In this document: positions 1-8,165 of the stretch, one piece after another
Layout of the letters: every line of letters begins with the position of its first letter
Position numbering within the stretch: position 1 is the first letter of the stretch
DNA from: Bacteroidota bacterium
GTDB taxonomy: Bacteria; Bacteroidota; Bacteroidia; Bacteroidales; Rikenellaceae
Reading direction: 5' to 3'
DNA length: 43,521 nt
Assembly: GCA_023443765.1 (NCBI GenBank)
Contig: JAEZTA010000050.1
Coordinates: forward strand, 1 to 43,521
Notes under the pieces: model-generated
Database searches by the model: none
What the model was told of the DNA's origin: nothing
What the model saw: the letters and a program-made list of their open reading frames with translations, nothing else
Program-made: the position numbers and the translations under genes

Positions 1-3000
1 CGTAATGGCGGCGAATTTACCCGGGTTGACAAGGTGAAAGCATCGTCGGTTTATATCAATGAGGATACAGAGCCTTTCTCTGTCACCGAATATGAGGCAT
101 CGCCTCTGCAAAGAGCCGTAAAGGAAATAAGTCCCGGAGAGGTATGGCATAGCCGGGATAAATGTACGCGGACGGAATACTTTGTAAATCGGACAGAAAC
201 CTATATTGAACAGGATATAGAGCCGGATTTGGACCTTGGGACCCTGAACCAAAGCGACATGTTAAGCCATTATTTCACGGCTCCTGCAAATTCCGGCCCT
301 TCTGTATATTATGTAAAAATCAATGTGACATTCCCGTCTGATTTTTTTCTCAGTTGCAGTAATATCGAAGATGACATATCTGTTAAGAATCTGGAAACCG
401 GAACAGAATGCATTGTGAAAAACGACGACCATAATGTTCCATTCCCGGTGGGTACTTATCTCATTGGATTCGGATATAATAACACAGCCGCTGTGAGTAT
501 GAATATAGACCTTTCATTATATATTATTTATCGGGAAAACGACGATACTCCACCACCTTCTCCGGTAACGAAGGAAACGAATTTTCTTTGGTGTAATCAT
601 TACAAGGGTACGACAAATGGGGATATTGGTGTTTCAAAAGCCGAACTGTATGAAGCTGGGCAACTGCGTGTGACCAAAGTAACAGGGGCCGATGGGCAGG
701 TTTCATATACATTTACTGACGCTAAAGAGCAGACTGTATTGGTGAGAGTGATAAATGGGGAATCTTATCTTGATACATATTATATTTATGACGATCGGGG
801 TAACCTTTGCTATGTATTACCTCCGATGATCGGTGATGACGTAACTGTGGAGAATCTGAATAGATTCGCATATATATACCGTTATGATGCCCGTGACCGT
901 TGTATCCAAAAAAAGTTGCCTGGTATGGAGTGGGTGTATTATGTCTATGACAAAGCAGATCGCGTGATATTTACTCAAACCGGAGAACAAAGAATAAGAG
1001 ATGAATGGACTTTTTCCATTCCCGATATTTTCGGCAGACAAGTACTTACCGGGGTTTGCAAAAACTCGTTGCTGGTTGGAACCGAGATCGCTACATCCGT
1101 AACAGCTTCTCTGAAAACTGCTATTACCAGCCAATACAAAGGATATATTATTTCGGGGATAACGTTGCATGCTCCGACATCCCTTTCGGCAAATTACTAC
1201 GACAATTATAACTTCAAGGCTCAAACACCAGAACTCAGTTTTGAATCAGATCCTCAGTTTGATGACAGATTCGGGACTGATGGAGATAATATGAAGGCCA
1301 AAGGATTGTTGACCGGAACCTTGAAAGCCGTGGTTGATGATGACGATTCACGATACACTTTGTCGGCCATATATTATGACCGCAAAGGGCGCGTAATTCA
1401 GACTGTTGAGAAAAACCATCTCGGGGGAATCAGCCGTTTCGGCACGAAGTATGACTTTGTTGGAAATGTATTGACAGTCAGGGAATCGCACGAAATTCCG
1501 GGAAATGATGTTGCCGATATCAAATATACAACATTTACCTACGACTCTCAAGGTCGAATGCTTTCAGAATCGGTAATGCTGAATGGAGGTGATCCGGCGT
1601 TGGTTCGCTATACCTATGATGAGCTGGGACGGCTTATTGGTAAGACTTGCGGAATCGGAGGTAATGCTGTAACGGAGGTCTGTGATTATAATATCCAGGG
1701 CTGGTTGACCGGGAAAAGAAGCAACTGTTTTGAGATGAAGCTAAGGTATATTGATCCCCGAAAAGCTGAGACTCAGGCCAGTTATTCGGGTAATATCACA
1801 GAATGTGATTGGACTCATATCGGGACTGACGCTGATAACTCCTTAAACACTTATACTTTTGCTTACGATGGCCTTTCACGGCTTGCTAATTCGAAACAGT
1901 ATATCAACGATATAGCATCTGATCAGTTTGTCGAACGGGGCCTTTCGTATGATAAAAACGGTAATATTCAGACCCTGCAACGTACTTCTGGTGCCATTCT
2001 TGCCGACAATCTTGCTTATAGTTATTCAGGCAATCGGTTGATGGCGATTTCCGGAACGACATCAGGGACTTATACGTATGATGCGAACGGTAATATGACC
2101 CATGACGGCGCCAATAATCTCGACCTGGCTTACAACCATTTGGATTTGATCGAAAAAACGGAACAGGACGGTGCGATCTTGGCTAAATATTCGTATCTTT
2201 CGGATAATACTAAACTTGCGGCCTTGGATGCAGGAGCCAACGGATTGCATTACCTCGGTTCTTTGGTATATGAGTCCCATAATGGGGCTTTATCGCTGGA
2301 AAGTGCAGCTTTCAGTAGTGGACGAATTGTTACCACGATAACTGCCGGTGGCATAAGTTATTCCCCGCAGTATTATTTGACCGATCATCTGGGAAGCGTT
2401 CGGGTAATTGTCGATAATGCAGGAGAGGTTGTCGAACGCAACGACTACTATCCGTTTGGACTCCGTTGGGATGACGGTTTACTGTCCAATAACCGTTACC
2501 GTTACAATGGCAAGGAAGAGCAGTCGTTTATTGGGCTGCCTTACACAGATTATGGCGCCCGAATGTACGAGCCAAGGTTCCGTCTCGGCTGGAACGGGAG
2601 TGATCTGTTGGCGGAAAATTATTATTCGATAAGTCCGTATGTATATTGCGGGAATAATCCGATGAGATATATTGACCTTGATGGAATGAAATGGGATGAT
2701 CCTCAGGAAGCCGAACTATTAAAAAGGAATATAGAAAGAAAAATAGCTGTGTTAAGAGCAGATATAGCTGAAAATCAAGCAAAATTGAAAGAGGGTGGTC
2801 TTAACGAAAAGCGAACTGTAAGAATTGAGGAGAAAATAGCTGAAGCACAGGAGCGGATATCAAATTTGAATACGAGTAAAGCAGATATTGATATATTGGA
2901 GGCTGATCAAAACATATATGCATTCAGTTCTGCTCGCGGAAGCATGCATGGAGTTCGCCAGGGAGACGATAATAAGGTTTACATAGAAACGTCATCGGAT

Positions 3001-3321
3001 GGATTATCTATACATGAAATAACACATGTGCGTCAATCATTGAACGCTGGAGGATTAAGATTTTCTCGCGAAGGATATTTATTTAATGCGGGAACGAGTC
3101 GCATCGGGCAAAGTGCCATGGAAGTTGAGGCTTACAAAATGCAATACTCTTATGACACATCTTTTCCAGGTAATGCGAGAAGCCTTCAAGGGATTGATGT
3201 GCATTCGGTAGGGAACATACGAAAAGAGGATGGAACGTTTGTATATCCTGAGATAAACAATTATTCTCAAGATTTAGTTAAATATCAAAAACAACAGAAA
3301 AAAATATTAAAGGCAAAATAA
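1..3321 (+). CDS. RHS-repeat protein with C-terminal HExxH domain (5' end cut by window edge)
   Basis: The frame is open from the first base, so the GTG at 34 is probably internal and the N-terminus lies outside the window. Counting from base 1 there are 1106 residues. YD-type repeats (YDARDR, YDSQGR, YDELGR, YDGLSR, YDKNGN, YDANGN) run to about residue 720. The RHS-associated core follows, from DHLGSVR (about 795) to NNPMRYIDLDG (ending about 895). After the core the sequence changes to a charged, probably helical stretch (900-965) and then a domain with HEITH at 1005-1009 and a downstream EVE at 1041-1043, the pattern of a zinc metallopeptidase. RHS proteins of this build are polymorphic toxins: the repeats form a shell and the variable C-terminus is the effector. 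That role is inferred here, and no release protease motif was identified. The gene is AT-rich compared with everything after position 4858. Confidence 0.9.
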   Translation, partial: RNGGEFTRVDKVKASSVYINEDTEPFSVTEYEASPLQRAVKEISPGEVWHSRDKCTRTEYFVNRTETYIEQDIEPDLDLGTLNQSDMLSHYFTAPANSGPSVYYVKINVTFPSDFFLSCSNIEDDISVKNLETGTECIVKNDDHNVPFPVGTYLIGFGYNNTAAVSMNIDLSLYIIYRENDDTPPPSPVTKETNFLWCNHYKGTTNGDIGVSKAELYEAGQLRVTKVTGADGQVSYTFTDAKEQTVLVRVINGESYLDTYYIYDDRGNLCYVLPPMIGDDVTVENLNRFAYIYRYDARDRCIQKKLPGMEWVYYVYDKADRVIFTQTGEQRIRDEWTFSIPDIFGRQVLTGVCKNSLLVGTEIATSVTASLKTAITSQYKGYIISGITLHAPTSLSANYYDNYNFKAQTPELSFESDPQFDDRFGTDGDNMKAKGLLTGTLKAVVDDDDSRYTLSAIYYDRKGRVIQTVEKNHLGGISRFGTKYDFVGNVLTVRESHEIPGNDVADIKYTTFTYDSQGRMLSESVMLNGGDPALVRYTYDELGRLIGKTCGIGGNAVTEVCDYNIQGWLTGKRSNCFEMKLRYIDPRKAETQASYSGNITECDWTHIGTDADNSLNTYTFAYDGLSRLANSKQYINDIASDQFVERGLSYDKNGNIQTLQRTSGAILADNLAYSYSGNRLMAISGTTSGTYTYDANGNMTHDGANNLDLAYNHLDLIEKTEQDGAILAKYSYLSDNTKLAALDAGANGLHYLGSLVYESHNGALSLESAAFSSGRIVTTITAGGISYSPQYYLTDHLGSVRVIVDNAGEVVERNDYYPFGLRWDDGLLSNNRYRYNGKEEQSFIGLPYTDYGARMYEPRFRLGWNGSDLLAENYYSISPYVYCGNNPMRYIDLDGMKWDDPQEAELLKRNIERKIAVLRADIAENQAKLKEGGLNEKRTVRIEEKIAEAQERISNLNTSKADIDILEADQNIYAFSSARGSMHGVRQGDDNKVYIETSSDGLSIHEITHVRQSLNAGGLRFSREGYLFNAGTSRIGQSAMEVEAYKMQYSYDTSFPGNARSLQGIDVHSVGNIRKEDGTFVYPEINNYSQDLVKYQKQQKKILKAK

Positions 3322-3328
3322 AATCAAT

Positions 3329-4015
3329 ATGAAAAAGATAACATTTTTGTTTATACTAATTTGCCTATTTTCTCATGTTGCTTTATTGGCTAAAGAGAGA
3401 TTATCCGGCGTCTATTATAACAAATCCGGCATGTGTATCAAAATAGAGAATGATGTGTTTTATTTTATCGTTCCCCAGACACCTCCGGTATTATATAATA
3501 ATGATACCTTGTTGCAGAGCACTATCAAACGGATCGATGACCATTTTATAGAATTGAATTCATCTGTTCCGGCTTATGTTGTTGGACACAAAGGGCTGAG
3601 TATAGCTCAGTCTTATGATCCCAATGTTCAGGATAGTATAAAAGTGTCTTTTTCGATCCCGTATCGGAGAAGTGATTTGAAAATAGAAGTTTATACTGGA
3701 ACTTTCAAAACTTATCGTCTGACGTATTCGAAAAATAATAAGGAATTAAATATTCCAAGTGATGCGAAATCAATTCAATTTCATATTTCTCCTGAATATT
3801 TATTGCAACATTCTTTCGAAGGGTTATTTTATGGGGTTGTCGGATTCGACTCGAATGAAGTATATCAGATTGACGGTGATACTAATTCCATAAAGATTGA
3901 AATACCTGGAGTGGATGATTCTTTTTTTGAAAGATATTATGCAAAAGGAGAGTATGCAAGAATAGAGGGTGATTCTATCATTTGGAAGGGGGATACTTTT
4001 ATAAAAAGAAATTAA
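3329..4015 (+). CDS. exported protein of unknown function; candidate immunity protein
   Basis: I do not recognise a family. The 228-residue product starts with a clear signal peptide (about residues 1-21, ending near ALLAKE) and no lipobox, so it is probably periplasmic. The rest looks beta-rich, with many Tyr, Ile and Asp residues and no cysteine cluster or catalytic motif that I can see. It starts 7 bases after the RHS stop codon on the same strand and shares its low GC, so the two are probably co-transcribed. Immunity genes of polymorphic toxins normally sit exactly here. By position it is a candidate inhibitor of the C-terminal metallopeptidase, and an exported inhibitor would fit a toxin acting in the periplasm. 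This is inference from context only. Confidence 0.75.
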   Translation: MKKITFLFILICLFSHVALLAKERLSGVYYNKSGMCIKIENDVFYFIVPQTPPVLYNNDTLLQSTIKRIDDHFIELNSSVPAYVVGHKGLSIAQSYDPNVQDSIKVSFSIPYRRSDLKIEVYTGTFKTYRLTYSKNNKELNIPSDAKSIQFHISPEYLLQHSFEGLFYGVVGFDSNEVYQIDGDTNSIKIEIPGVDDSFFERYYAKGEYARIEGDSIIWKGDTFIKRN

Positions 4016-4032
4016 TCGGGTCTATTCGGGTC

Positions 4033-4530
4033 ATGAATAAACTAATCGTAGTTATGGTACTTGGGTTGTTCCTGAGTGCTGCTTATGCACAAAAGCCGAT
4101 GGGGGATGTCCGATTAATCCGGACATATTTGCCCGATGGTGGGGAAAGGGTCTATATGGCAATCGATTCGGTAATGCAGGGACTATGTATTTATTACGAT
4201 TCATTAGGACGGCGTGAGGCTGAATGTTGTTATGTAAATGGAGAGCAGACGGGGCCGTTAATTCTCTATTACCCCAATGGTAATATTGCCCAAGAAGGCT
4301 ATTTCAGAAATGGGAATTGCGATGGAAAAGCTATTAGTTATTACCAAGATGGAAAAATTAAAAGGGTTTCTAACTGTAAAATGGGACTCCGGGACGGTAT
4401 TGAAGAAACATACATTGAAGATGGGCGTTTGGATAAACGTCTTTTATACCGTAATGATACTTTGATTTATATTTTAGAAGATCATCATTATCTGCCTTTG
4501 CCGCCGACAGTTAAGCCATTGTATAATTGA
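4033..4530 (+). CDS. exported MORN-variant (YwqK-like) repeat protein
   Basis: The start is set at ATG 4033 because it gives a good signal peptide (MNKLIVVMVLGLFLSAAYAQ). An in-frame ATG at 3982 would overlap the previous gene and put a charged stretch before the signal. The 165-residue product carries repeats of the type YYxxGxxxxEGxxxNGxxxGxxxxYYxxG (for example LYYPNGNIAQEGYFRNG and YYQDGKIKRVSN), which is the MORN_2/YwqK pattern. Members are annotated as antitoxins or immunity proteins because they recur beside polymorphic toxins. Being third in an RHS-led cassette agrees with that. Whether it or the 228-residue neighbour protects against the RHS effector cannot be told from sequence. It may also be left over from an earlier toxin tip. 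Confidence 0.8.
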   Translation: MNKLIVVMVLGLFLSAAYAQKPMGDVRLIRTYLPDGGERVYMAIDSVMQGLCIYYDSLGRREAECCYVNGEQTGPLILYYPNGNIAQEGYFRNGNCDGKAISYYQDGKIKRVSNCKMGLRDGIEETYIEDGRLDKRLLYRNDTLIYILEDHHYLPLPPTVKPLYN

Positions 4531-4600
4531 TTGTAAAAGGGGGAGAAGGGCATATTGCGATAGGATCAAATTTTTTGGTTGTTTTGCAACTGGGGAAAAG

Positions 4601-4637
4601 AAAAACTCCAACTGATACTGAATCAGTTGGAGTTTTT
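4601..4637. terminator. bidirectional intrinsic terminator
   Basis: A perfect 16-bp inverted repeat (4601-4616 with 4622-4637) with a 5-base loop has A5 at its left and T5 at its right end. It can therefore end both the plus-strand RHS cassette and the minus-strand tRNA-Leu, whose 3' end is at 4640. Confidence 0.85.
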
Positions 4638-4639
4638 AG

Positions 4640-4723
4640 TGCCCAGGACAAGACTCGAACTTGCACAGCGTAACCGCCACTACCCCCTCAAAGTAGCGTG
4701 TCTACCAATTTCACCACCTGGGC
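4640..4723 (-). tRNA. tRNA-Leu (anticodon GAG)
   Basis: On the minus strand an 84-nt sequence folds as a class II tRNA. It has a 7-bp acceptor stem (GCCCAGG with CCTGGGC), discriminator A, a D arm with TTGGTAGA, and a 5-bp anticodon stem closing a TTGAGGG loop. The anticodon GAG is at plus positions 4687-4689. A long variable arm and a T arm with loop TTCGAGT complete it. The long variable arm and GAG anticodon identify leucine (CUC/CUU codons). The three bases after the discriminator are CTA, so CCA is not encoded and must be added by the nucleotidyltransferase, as is usual in Bacteroidetes. Confidence 0.95.
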
Positions 4724-4724
4724 A

Positions 4725-4787
4725 TTGCACTCCCGAATCAACTTTCGGGAGTGCAAATATAGATACTATTTTGCGATTCGCAAAATT
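4725..4787 (-). promoter_or_regulatory. promoter of tRNA-Leu with two overlapping inverted repeats
   Basis: Minus strand: TTTG (84-81 of the 4700s) is followed by 19 bases and TATATTTG (4761-4754), an exact match to the Bacteroidetes -33/-7 consensus. Two palindromes overlap it. A 9+9 repeat with a 1-base centre (4768-4786) covers the -33 end and spacer. A 13+13 repeat (4725-4737 with 4744-4756) covers the end of the -7 box and the predicted start, ending one base before the mature tRNA 5' end. They could be operators, or the second could form a 5' leader hairpin in the pre-tRNA. Confidence 0.7.
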
Positions 4788-4813
4788 TTTGCGCGAAAAA
4801 CGTCAAAATTTAC

Positions 4814-4845
4814 AAAAGGGCCGTGCAGGTGTTTCTGCGCGGCCC
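4814..4845 (-). terminator. intrinsic terminator of the DPP11 gene
   Basis: On the minus strand GGGCCG-C-GCAG, a 6-base loop, and CTGC-A-CGGCCC are followed by TTTT. The hairpin begins 13 bases after the S46 peptidase stop codon and has one internal mismatch. Confidence 0.75.
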
Positions 4846-4857
4846 CCGAACCGCCCT

Positions 4858-6837
4858 CTATTTGAGCTTCATCTCTTTGAGCAGGTAACCCGCTCCGCCG
4901 ACACGGTCGACGACGAACAATACGTAGCGGATGTCGACGGCGATGTTGCGGCAGATCGAAGGATCGAAGGCGATGTCGCTCATCGTCGAACGCCACGTGC
5001 GGTCGAAATTGATGCCGATAAGTTCGCCTTCGGCGTTGAGCACTGGCGAACCCGAGTTGCCGCCCGTGGTGTGGTTCGTCGCCAGAAAGCAGACCGGAAC
5101 GGTCTTGCGGCCGTCGATCACCGTGCCCCAGCGGCCATAGTTCTTCGAAGCGTAGAGGTCGCGCAGCGACTGCGGAATGTCGTAGTCGTAAATTTCGGGG
5201 TTGTCTTTGGCAATGATGCCGTCGAGGGTCGTCTGCGGCTTGTGGTACTCGCCGTCGGCGTATTCGTATCCACCTACGGAACCGTATGCCACGCGGAGCG
5301 TCAGGTTGGCGTCGGGGTAGAAAGCCCGTTCGTGGTCCCATTCGCGGAGCCCTTTAATATAGGTGGTGTAAAGGTCGTTGAGGCGCTTGCTGTTGAGGTT
5401 GCGCAGCGATTTGGTGTCCAGTAGCCAGGTGATGTGGTCGAGCATGCGCTTCGTGTCGTTGCGCAGACTGGCGACCGTTGTGGTGTCGTTGCCTTTCCAG
5501 ACCTGTTCGAAGATGTGTTCCGCGAAGGCTTCGGGCGAGCCGTATTCGGCGACACCGTCGAGAAATTCCGGGGTTTGGTACTGGGCCGGGCAACGGCGCG
5601 CGTATTCGCCGAAAAGCCAGCTGTAAAGGGCGCGTTCAGTCGGTTCGCGAAGGGCAAAAACAGCCTCGGCGCGCTCTTTTTTCGAATATTTGCCCGGCAG
5701 GGCGTCGAGCGTTTCGCGGGTGATCTCACGTGCGAAATAAGGATCCATGACGCGGGCATACTCGGCTTTGAGTTGTGCCACGATGTCGCGGTATTCGGGT
5801 TTGTCCTGCGCCCATGCGGCGAAAGCATCCTCGTAGGTGCGCTTTGAGGCGACCGTTCCGCGGCGGTCGATACCCAGCGCTTCGCCCTGCCATTTCTTCC
5901 AGGCGTTAGCGATCGAGGCGTGCTTGGCCGCATAGTGGATGCGCAGCGCAGGGTCGGACTCCTGCGCTTTGGAGATGATGTCGAGGCGGCCCGTGCGGAT
6001 GGCGATCTTAGCCGGGTCGGAACGCTCGGCGATGTAGGCCACGGCGTCGGAGAGGATATACTCCTGCGTGTTGCCGGGAAACCCGTAGATCATCGTGAAA
6101 TCGCCTTCTTTGACCCCTTTTGTGGAGACGGTGAAATGTTTTTTCGGGCGGTAGGGGACGTTCTGGGGTGAGTAGGCCGCCGGTTTGTTATCTTTCGAGG
6201 CGTAGACGCGGAACATCGAGAAGTCGCCCGTGTGGCGGGGCCAGATCCAGTTGTCGGTGTCACCGCCGAACTTGCCGATCGATGAGGGCGGAGCAGCCAC
6301 GAGGCGTACGTCGTCGAACTGCTCGTAGACGAACAGGAATTGTTGGTTGCCGTAGTACATTTGTTCGACGGAGGCTTTGTAGCCCGTGCCTTCGGCCTGG
6401 GCTTTTTCGATGATCTGTTCAGTGGTTTCGCCCGCAGCTATGCGGTCGGTCACCTCCTCCATGCGGACGAGGAAGCGGACGTAGAGCTTTTCGTTGGGCA
6501 GTTCCTCGGCCCGGGACATGGCCCAGAACCCGTTGGTCAGGTAGTCGTGCTCGACGGTCGAATGCTTCTGGATAGCGTCGTAGCCGCAGTGGTGATTGGT
6601 GAGCAACAGGCCTTCGGGCGAGATGAGCTCGCCCGTACAGCCGCCGTTGAAGAGCACGACGGCATCCTTCATCGAGGCTTTGTTGATTGAATAAATGTCT
6701 TCGGCCGTGAGACGGAAGCCTTTTGCGCGCATGTCGTCGATGCGTCCGGAGATCAGGCTCGGGAGCCACATGCCTTCATCGGCCAGTGCAGGCAGGAGGG
6801 CCAGTGCGGCGAGCAGGGTCAGCAGGGTACGTTTCAT
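4858..6837 (-). CDS. S46 family dipeptidyl-peptidase, DPP11 type (Asp/Glu-specific)
   Basis: The product removes dipeptides from oligopeptide N-termini in the periplasm, serving peptide nutrition in Bacteroidetes. A signal peptide (residues 1-19, ending ALAD) precedes a chymotrypsin-like domain split by a helical insertion, as in S46. The catalytic triad is visible: His in TNHHCG (82-83), Asp in RHTGDFSMF (205) and Ser in GGNSGSPV (595). Eighteen residues after that Ser is Arg613 (GINFDRTW). In P. gingivalis DPP11 the same spacing (Ser655, Arg673) gives specificity for acidic P1 residues, whereas DPP7 has Gly there. At 659 residues it is somewhat shorter than the usual 700-720. The start codon overlaps the maf stop as ATGA, so the two are translationally coupled. 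The specificity call rests on one residue plus spacing. Confidence 0.92.
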   Translation of the reverse strand: MKRTLLTLLAALALLPALADEGMWLPSLISGRIDDMRAKGFRLTAEDIYSINKASMKDAVVLFNGGCTGELISPEGLLLTNHHCGYDAIQKHSTVEHDYLTNGFWAMSRAEELPNEKLYVRFLVRMEEVTDRIAAGETTEQIIEKAQAEGTGYKASVEQMYYGNQQFLFVYEQFDDVRLVAAPPSSIGKFGGDTDNWIWPRHTGDFSMFRVYASKDNKPAAYSPQNVPYRPKKHFTVSTKGVKEGDFTMIYGFPGNTQEYILSDAVAYIAERSDPAKIAIRTGRLDIISKAQESDPALRIHYAAKHASIANAWKKWQGEALGIDRRGTVASKRTYEDAFAAWAQDKPEYRDIVAQLKAEYARVMDPYFAREITRETLDALPGKYSKKERAEAVFALREPTERALYSWLFGEYARRCPAQYQTPEFLDGVAEYGSPEAFAEHIFEQVWKGNDTTTVASLRNDTKRMLDHITWLLDTKSLRNLNSKRLNDLYTTYIKGLREWDHERAFYPDANLTLRVAYGSVGGYEYADGEYHKPQTTLDGIIAKDNPEIYDYDIPQSLRDLYASKNYGRWGTVIDGRKTVPVCFLATNHTTGGNSGSPVLNAEGELIGINFDRTWRSTMSDIAFDPSICRNIAVDIRYVLFVVDRVGGAGYLLKEMKLK

Positions 6838-7430
6838 GAATCTAAAAATTTATCTAATTCGGTGTATACTTTCTGGATGGGGAGTCCCATGACGTTGTAG
6901 AACGAGCCTTCGATGCGCTCGATGGCGGCGTATCCGACCCACTCCTGGATGCCGTACGATCCTGCCTTGTCGAAGGGACGGTAAGTGTCGATGTAGTGTT
7001 CGATCTCCTCGGTCGTCAGCGTGCGGAACCAGACGCTGGTCCGGACCTCGAACGAATGCATCCGTTGGGCGGTGCGCAGCGTGACGCCTGAAACGACTGT
7101 GTGACGGCGTCCCGAGAGGCGGCCGAGCATCCGCAGGGCATCGTCACGGCCGTGGGGCTTGCCCAGGACTTCGTTGTCGAGTACGACCACCGTGTCGGCC
7201 GTCAGCAGGATGTCGTTGGGGGCGAGCGGTGCGGGGTAGGTCTCGCTTTTCAGGCGCGAGAGGTAGAGCGGAACCTCCTCGGCCGGAAGGTCTTCGGGGT
7301 AAATTTCCTCGCAGTCGTATTTCGGCGCGAGTTCGTAGGGAAGCCCGCAGCCGGTCATCAGCTCCCTGCGCCGCGGCGACTGCGACGCCAGCAGCAGGCG
7401 GAAGGGTTTGAGTTTGTCGTTAAGCAGCAT
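6834..7430 (-). CDS. maf: Maf family nucleotide pyrophosphatase
   Basis: Maf proteins hydrolyse non-canonical or excess nucleoside triphosphates to monophosphate and pyrophosphate, and the YhdE subgroup acts on dTTP/UTP. Family signatures are clear: LLASQSPRRRELM at the N-terminus, the central TADTVV, and KAGSYGIQEWVGYAAIERIEG with GSFYNVMGLPI near the end. The length of 198 residues is normal. The start shares one base with the stop of the FAH-family gene (TAATG), and the stop overlaps the DPP11 start, so it sits in a tightly coupled operon. Substrate preference is not established here, although the KAGSYGIQ motif fits the YhdE-like group. Confidence 0.93.
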   Translation of the reverse strand: MLLNDKLKPFRLLLASQSPRRRELMTGCGLPYELAPKYDCEEIYPEDLPAEEVPLYLSRLKSETYPAPLAPNDILLTADTVVVLDNEVLGKPHGRDDALRMLGRLSGRRHTVVSGVTLRTAQRMHSFEVRTSVWFRTLTTEEIEHYIDTYRPFDKAGSYGIQEWVGYAAIERIEGSFYNVMGLPIQKVYTELDKFLDS

Positions 7431-8065
7431 TATCGTATGTCAAAATTTAGCAATTCCCGTCCTTCGAGCGCCGCGCGCAGGTTGTCGCCGGGCTTTACCG
7501 GTCCGACGCCCACGGGCGTTCCCGTGTAGAGCAGGTCGCCCATGCGCAGGGTCATGTGCTGCGACACCGAGGCGATGATCCGGTCCACAGTAAAGAGCAT
7601 TTCCGAGGTGTCGCCGGTCTGGCGGCGCTCCCCGTTCACGTCGAGCGTGAAGTGCAGTTGCTGCACGTCGCCGCCCAGGTCGGCCAGCGGTACGAACTCC
7701 GGCGAGATCGCCGCCGAGTGGTCGAAGGCTTTGCAGCTCTCCCACGGCAGTCCTTCGGCAATGGCCTTCCGCTGGAGGTCGCGGGCCGTGAAGTCGATGC
7801 CGAGACCCACCTCGTCATAATAACGGTGGGCGAACCGCTCCGAAATGGCTTTGCCCACGCGGTTGATCCGCACGACCAGTTCACATTCGTAGTGGACCTC
7901 CTGCGAAAAGGAGGGCACATAGAACGGATCGTTGTTGCGCAGCAACGCCGTGTCGGGCTTGAGGAAGAACATCGGTTCCTCAGGGAGTTTCCCGCTGTCG
8001 TTCAACTGCTCATGCAGCTCGGCGGCATGCGCGGCGTAGTTGCGTCCTATGCAGATAATTTTCAT
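7430..8065 (-). CDS. fumarylacetoacetate hydrolase (FAH) family protein
   Basis: This is a 211-residue single-domain FAH fold (acylpyruvase, 2-hydroxyhepta-2,4-diene-1,7-dioate isomerase or oxaloacetate tautomerase group). IGRNYAAHAAEL opens the domain. The metal-binding acidic pair is in YECELVVRI, with further family blocks GLGIDFTARDLQ and GDLLYTGTPVGVGPV. These enzymes use Mg2+ or Mn2+ and act on C-C bonds or keto-enol forms of small diketo acids in the cytoplasm. The exact substrate cannot be read from sequence. It is the first of three coupled genes (FAH, maf, DPP11) and lies 100 bases after lpxB. Confidence 0.9.
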   Translation of the reverse strand: MKIICIGRNYAAHAAELHEQLNDSGKLPEEPMFFLKPDTALLRNNDPFYVPSFSQEVHYECELVVRINRVGKAISERFAHRYYDEVGLGIDFTARDLQRKAIAEGLPWESCKAFDHSAAISPEFVPLADLGGDVQQLHFTLDVNGERRQTGDTSEMLFTVDRIIASVSQHMTLRMGDLLYTGTPVGVGPVKPGDNLRAALEGRELLNFDIR

Positions 8066-8165
8066 TCGTTTTCGGTTTTATAGGGCCTGTTTTACCCGGC
8101 CTCATTCTCAGCGAAAGGAATATGCCCTGTCCGCGTCGGTCTTCGTTATGTAGGAATCTGCCCCT
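8066..8165. other. intergenic gap between lpxB and the FAH gene
   Basis: About 100 bases separate the lpxB stop from the FAH-family start on the minus strand. I see no clear terminator and no TAnnTTTG box, so read-through from lpxB is possible. Confidence 0.4.

Noticed and set aside
4579..5424. Plus-strand open frame of 281 codons
   Set aside because: It spans the terminator, the tRNA and then the antisense of DPP11. There is no start context and no protein features.
7161..7180. Short match to the tRNA-Leu 3' end (GCCCAGGAC) inside maf as an attachment-site copy
   Set aside because: Only about nine bases agree, the site is inside a core gene and on the wrong side of the tRNA, so it is a chance match.
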